This document shows positions 14,901 through 16,949 of a stretch of DNA of 16,949 nt, one piece after another. A program made the translations under genes and the position numbers. The notes beneath the pieces were generated by a model. The model saw only the letters and a list, made by a program, of their open reading frames with translations, searched no databases and had not been told where the DNA came from. Origin of the DNA: DASSWB01 sp035705495 (GTDB lineage: Bacteria; Bacteroidota; Bacteroidia; Flavobacteriales; Flavobacteriaceae); the NCBI GenBank assembly GCA_035705495.1, contig DASSWB010000064.1, positions 1-16,949 of the forward strand, read 5' to 3'. Every line of letters begins with the position of its first letter. Positions within the stretch are counted from its first letter, which is position 1.

Positions 14901-15461
14901 ATGACCCTATACATAAAAAATATGGTTTGTAACCGTTGCATAACTGCGGTGCGCCAAGAGGTAGAGAAAATAGGTTTGGATATTGAGGAAATTAATCTTG
15001 GGGAAGTTCATCTTTCCGAGGCGTTGGGTTCGGAAAGGTTAAAGCAGCTTTCAAATGCCTTGAAATCTCTTGGTTTTGAATTGATTGACGATAAAAAAAG
15101 TCGGTTAATTGAAAAAATAAAAAATATTGTAATCGATCAGGTGCATCATGTTAATGGTGAAAGTAAATTCAATCTTTCAGAAATTCTGAGCAGTAAGCTT
15201 CATCACGATTACAATTATCTATCGAATCTCTTTTCGGAAGTCGAAGGAATCACAATCGAGAAATACTACATCGCACAACGCATTGAGAAAGTGAAAGAAC
15301 TTCTTGTCTATGACGAACTTTCGCTCAGTGAGATTGCATATCAGCTTAACTATTCCAGCGTTGCTTATTTGAGTAATCAATTCAAGAAAGTGACAGGTCT
15401 ATCTCCCAGCCATTTTAAAAAAGTGAAGGCGGAAAAAAGGAAACCTTTGGACGAAGTCTAA
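14901..15461 (+). CDS. Copper/heavy-metal-responsive AraC-family regulator with HMA-like sensor domain
   Basis: 186 residues. Residues 1-66 look like a small ferredoxin-fold HMA-like metal-binding domain with NMVCNRCI, Cys10 and Cys13 forming the CxxC pair. Residues about 80-178 are an AraC-type double helix-turn-helix: first helix pair around FNLSEILSSKL...YLSNLFSEVEG, second around LSLSEIAYQLNYSSVAYLSNQFKKVTGLSP. It lacks the cupin domain of classical AraC proteins, so the metal domain is the likely effector site. The downstream neighbour (265-base gap) is a CopA-type ATPase, which supports copper control of that gene. Activation versus repression cannot be told; most AraC proteins activate. 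ATG 14901 is preceded by ATTAAAG, a weak ribosome-binding match. Confidence 0.85.
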   Translation: MTLYIKNMVCNRCITAVRQEVEKIGLDIEEINLGEVHLSEALGSERLKQLSNALKSLGFELIDDKKSRLIEKIKNIVIDQVHHVNGESKFNLSEILSSKLHHDYNYLSNLFSEVEGITIEKYYIAQRIEKVKELLVYDELSLSEIAYQLNYSSVAYLSNQFKKVTGLSPSHFKKVKAEKRKPLDEV

Positions 15462-15505
15462 ATTTCAATCGTCTTTCCCAAATTCATTTCTACTGATCCG
15501 TTTTG

Positions 15506-15513
15506 TATCTTTA
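15506..15513 (+). promoter_or_regulatory. Possible -7 element in the gap before the copper ATPase
   Basis: TATCTTTA matches TAnnTTTG at all fixed positions but the last. No TTG lies 17-23 bases upstream, so support is weak. A second candidate start region is near GAACTTTG (15598-15605). The gap 15462-15726 also holds the self-complementary ATGCATGCAT (15627-15636) and an inverted copy (15663-15691) of the short sequence at 2914-2941. No gene was found in it. Confidence 0.3.
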
Positions 15514-15726
15514 AAAAAATTCCTCTCCACAACATTTATACGTAAATTTTACAACTCTTTCCCAAAATTGCACAACAGTCAAGGAGGAAGATATTCGGAA
15601 CTTTGTGGTGTAAATAAATTACCTTGATGCATGCATACGTGGTTTCAAATTCCAAAAAAAGGCAAATTCCAAAAAGGAAAAAACGATGCAATCATCTTAA
15701 ACCATTAAAGATTAAATAAAGAAGAG

Positions 15727-16949
15727 ATGAAAACGACAACAATACCTTCAAAAGAGGCTTCTTCCGTAAAACAAACTTTTCCGGTGCTTCACATGACCTG
15801 TGCGTCCTGTGCGGCCAGTGCTGAAAGTATTACCCAAGCTGCGGATGGCGTTCTCAATGCCTCCGTTAATTTTGCCACTGCAAGTCTGCAGGTAGAATAC
15901 CTTCCGAATGTGACCAATCCTCAAGAACTACAGAAAGCTTTGCAATCTGTGGGTTATGACCTATTGCTGGAAGACGAAAGCAAGCAAGGGGAAACTTTGG
16001 AAGCGATGCACGAAAAGAATTATAGAGAACTAAAAAGGAAGACCGTCTGGGCAAGTATTCTATCCCTTCCAGTGGTAATTATCGGCATGTTTTTTATGGA
16101 TATTCCATACGCCAATGAAATTATGTGGCTCTTCTCTACTCCTGTCGTGCTTTATTTCGGTAAAAATTTCTTTGTCAATGCGTGGAAACAAGCAAAACAC
16201 GGTTCTGCCAATATGGATACTTTGGTGGCGCTGAGTACAGGAATTGCCTATATTTTTAGTGTGTTCAATATGTTGTTTGCCGATTTCTGGCATCAAAGAG
16301 GTTTGCATGCACACGTATATTTCGAGGCGGCAGCAGTAATCATCGCATTCATCCTTTTGGGGAAATTACTTGAAGAAAAAGCCAAAGGAAACACTTCTTC
16401 TGCCATTAAAAAATTGATGGGACTGCAACCCAAAACCGTTATGGTCATTCAGTCCGATGGAAGCGAAAAACAAACCGCCATTGAAGAAGTAAATGTGGAA
16501 GATGTGCTCTTGGTGAAACCAGGGGAAAAAATTGCTGTGGACGGGATCGTGACTTCCGGAAATTCTTATGTTGACGAAAGTATGTTGACCGGTGAGCCTG
16601 TTCCCGTGCTGAAAAAAGAAAATGAAAAAGTGTTTGCCGGAACGATCAACCAAAAGGGAAGTTTTCAGTTTAAGGCAATAAAAGTCGGTAAAGAAACCAT
16701 GCTTGCCCAAATTATTAAAATGGTACAGGATGCACAAGGCAGTAAAGCGCCCGTGCAGAAATTGGTAGATAAGATTGCCGGAATTTTCGTGCCTGTAGTG
16801 ATGGGAATCGCTGTTTTGACATTTTTGTTGTGGTTTTTTCTAGGAGGCGAAAACAGCGTGGTGCAGGGATTATTGGCTGCTGTTACCGTTTTGGTTATTG
16901 CGTGTCCTTGTGCTTTGGGATTGGCTACGCCAACGGCTATTATGGTCGG
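15727..16949 (+). CDS. copA: Copper-translocating P1B-type ATPase, N-terminal part (cut by window end)
   Basis: About 407 residues are visible from ATG 15727, preceded by AGAAGAG; the frame is open to the window end. It exports Cu(I) across the inner membrane at the cost of ATP. Domains in order: one HMA domain (about 17-85) with MTCASC, Cys25 and Cys28; membrane segments beginning near residue 108 and including HGSANMDTLVALSTG; the actuator domain with TGEP (288-291); and the ion-channel motif Cys393-Pro-Cys395 followed by ALGLATPTAIMV. CPC with a MTCASC-type HMA indicates copper (or silver) rather than zinc/cadmium. The phosphorylation motif DKTGT and the ATP-binding domain lie beyond the window. 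The upstream HMA-AraC gene is the likely regulator. No break is seen in the visible part. Confidence 0.93.
   Translation, partial: MKTTTIPSKEASSVKQTFPVLHMTCASCAASAESITQAADGVLNASVNFATASLQVEYLPNVTNPQELQKALQSVGYDLLLEDESKQGETLEAMHEKNYRELKRKTVWASILSLPVVIIGMFFMDIPYANEIMWLFSTPVVLYFGKNFFVNAWKQAKHGSANMDTLVALSTGIAYIFSVFNMLFADFWHQRGLHAHVYFEAAAVIIAFILLGKLLEEKAKGNTSSAIKKLMGLQPKTVMVIQSDGSEKQTAIEEVNVEDVLLVKPGEKIAVDGIVTSGNSYVDESMLTGEPVPVLKKENEKVFAGTINQKGSFQFKAIKVGKETMLAQIIKMVQDAQGSKAPVQKLVDKIAGIFVPVVMGIAVLTFLLWFFLGGENSVVQGLLAAVTVLVIACPCALGLATPTAIMV

Noticed and set aside
15568..15632. Small gene behind AAGGAGGAAG upstream of copA
   Set aside because: Although the sequence looks like a strong ribosome-binding site, no ATG follows at a suitable distance, and the possible TTG frame gives under 25 residues without recognisable features.

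Overview
The window looks like chromosomal DNA from a member of the Flavobacteriia (phylum Bacteroidota). Supporting signs are the low G+C content, a tRNA promoter matching the Bacteroidota consensus TTG-N19-TAnnTTTG, weak or absent Shine-Dalgarno sites, a DUF5916 protein, a SusC/RagA-type plug domain, an HMA-AraC copper regulator, and intergenic TTTGGAA heptamer runs. I cannot assign a genus. All protein-coding genes lie on the + strand.

Layout. 1-275 is the C-terminal end of an aspartoacylase/AstE-family gene. 371-2827 encodes an exported CBM9-like plus DUF5916 protein. 3317-9796 encodes a 2159-residue exported alpha-2-macroglobulin-like protein. Its thioester motif is intact, and it carries a carboxypeptidase-regulatory-like domain plus a SusC-like TonB plug just before the A2M domain. 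10260-11846 encodes a membrane protein with a voltage-sensor-like S1-S4 module, a soluble domain resembling a degenerate metzincin, and four further membrane segments. 11921-13266 is a deoC-deoD operon for nucleoside salvage, with overlapping stop and start codons. 13377-14228 is an SDR oxidoreductase preceded by a perfect palindrome. 14521-14594 is tRNA-Arg(TCT) with its own promoter and terminator. 14901-15461 and 15727 to the window end form a copper-resistance pair: an HMA-AraC regulator and a CopA-type P1B ATPase cut by the window edge.

The long intergenic gaps hold a dispersed repeat of about 207-228 bp with imperfect inverted ends. There are two good copies (2951-3178 and, inverted, 9899-10120), one diverged copy (14651-14857) and one truncated copy (2828-2889). 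The two good copies flank the macroglobulin gene in opposite orientation. Heptamer runs and a CGTCATTGCG-type hairpin repeat also occur between genes.

How the genes fit together. DeoD and DeoC act in the same nucleoside breakdown route. The HMA-AraC protein probably controls the copper ATPase. The macroglobulin and DUF5916 proteins are both exported envelope proteins, but nothing here shows a shared pathway. The most unusual items are the voltage-sensor/metzincin-like fusion and the plug domain placed at the bait-region end of the macroglobulin.
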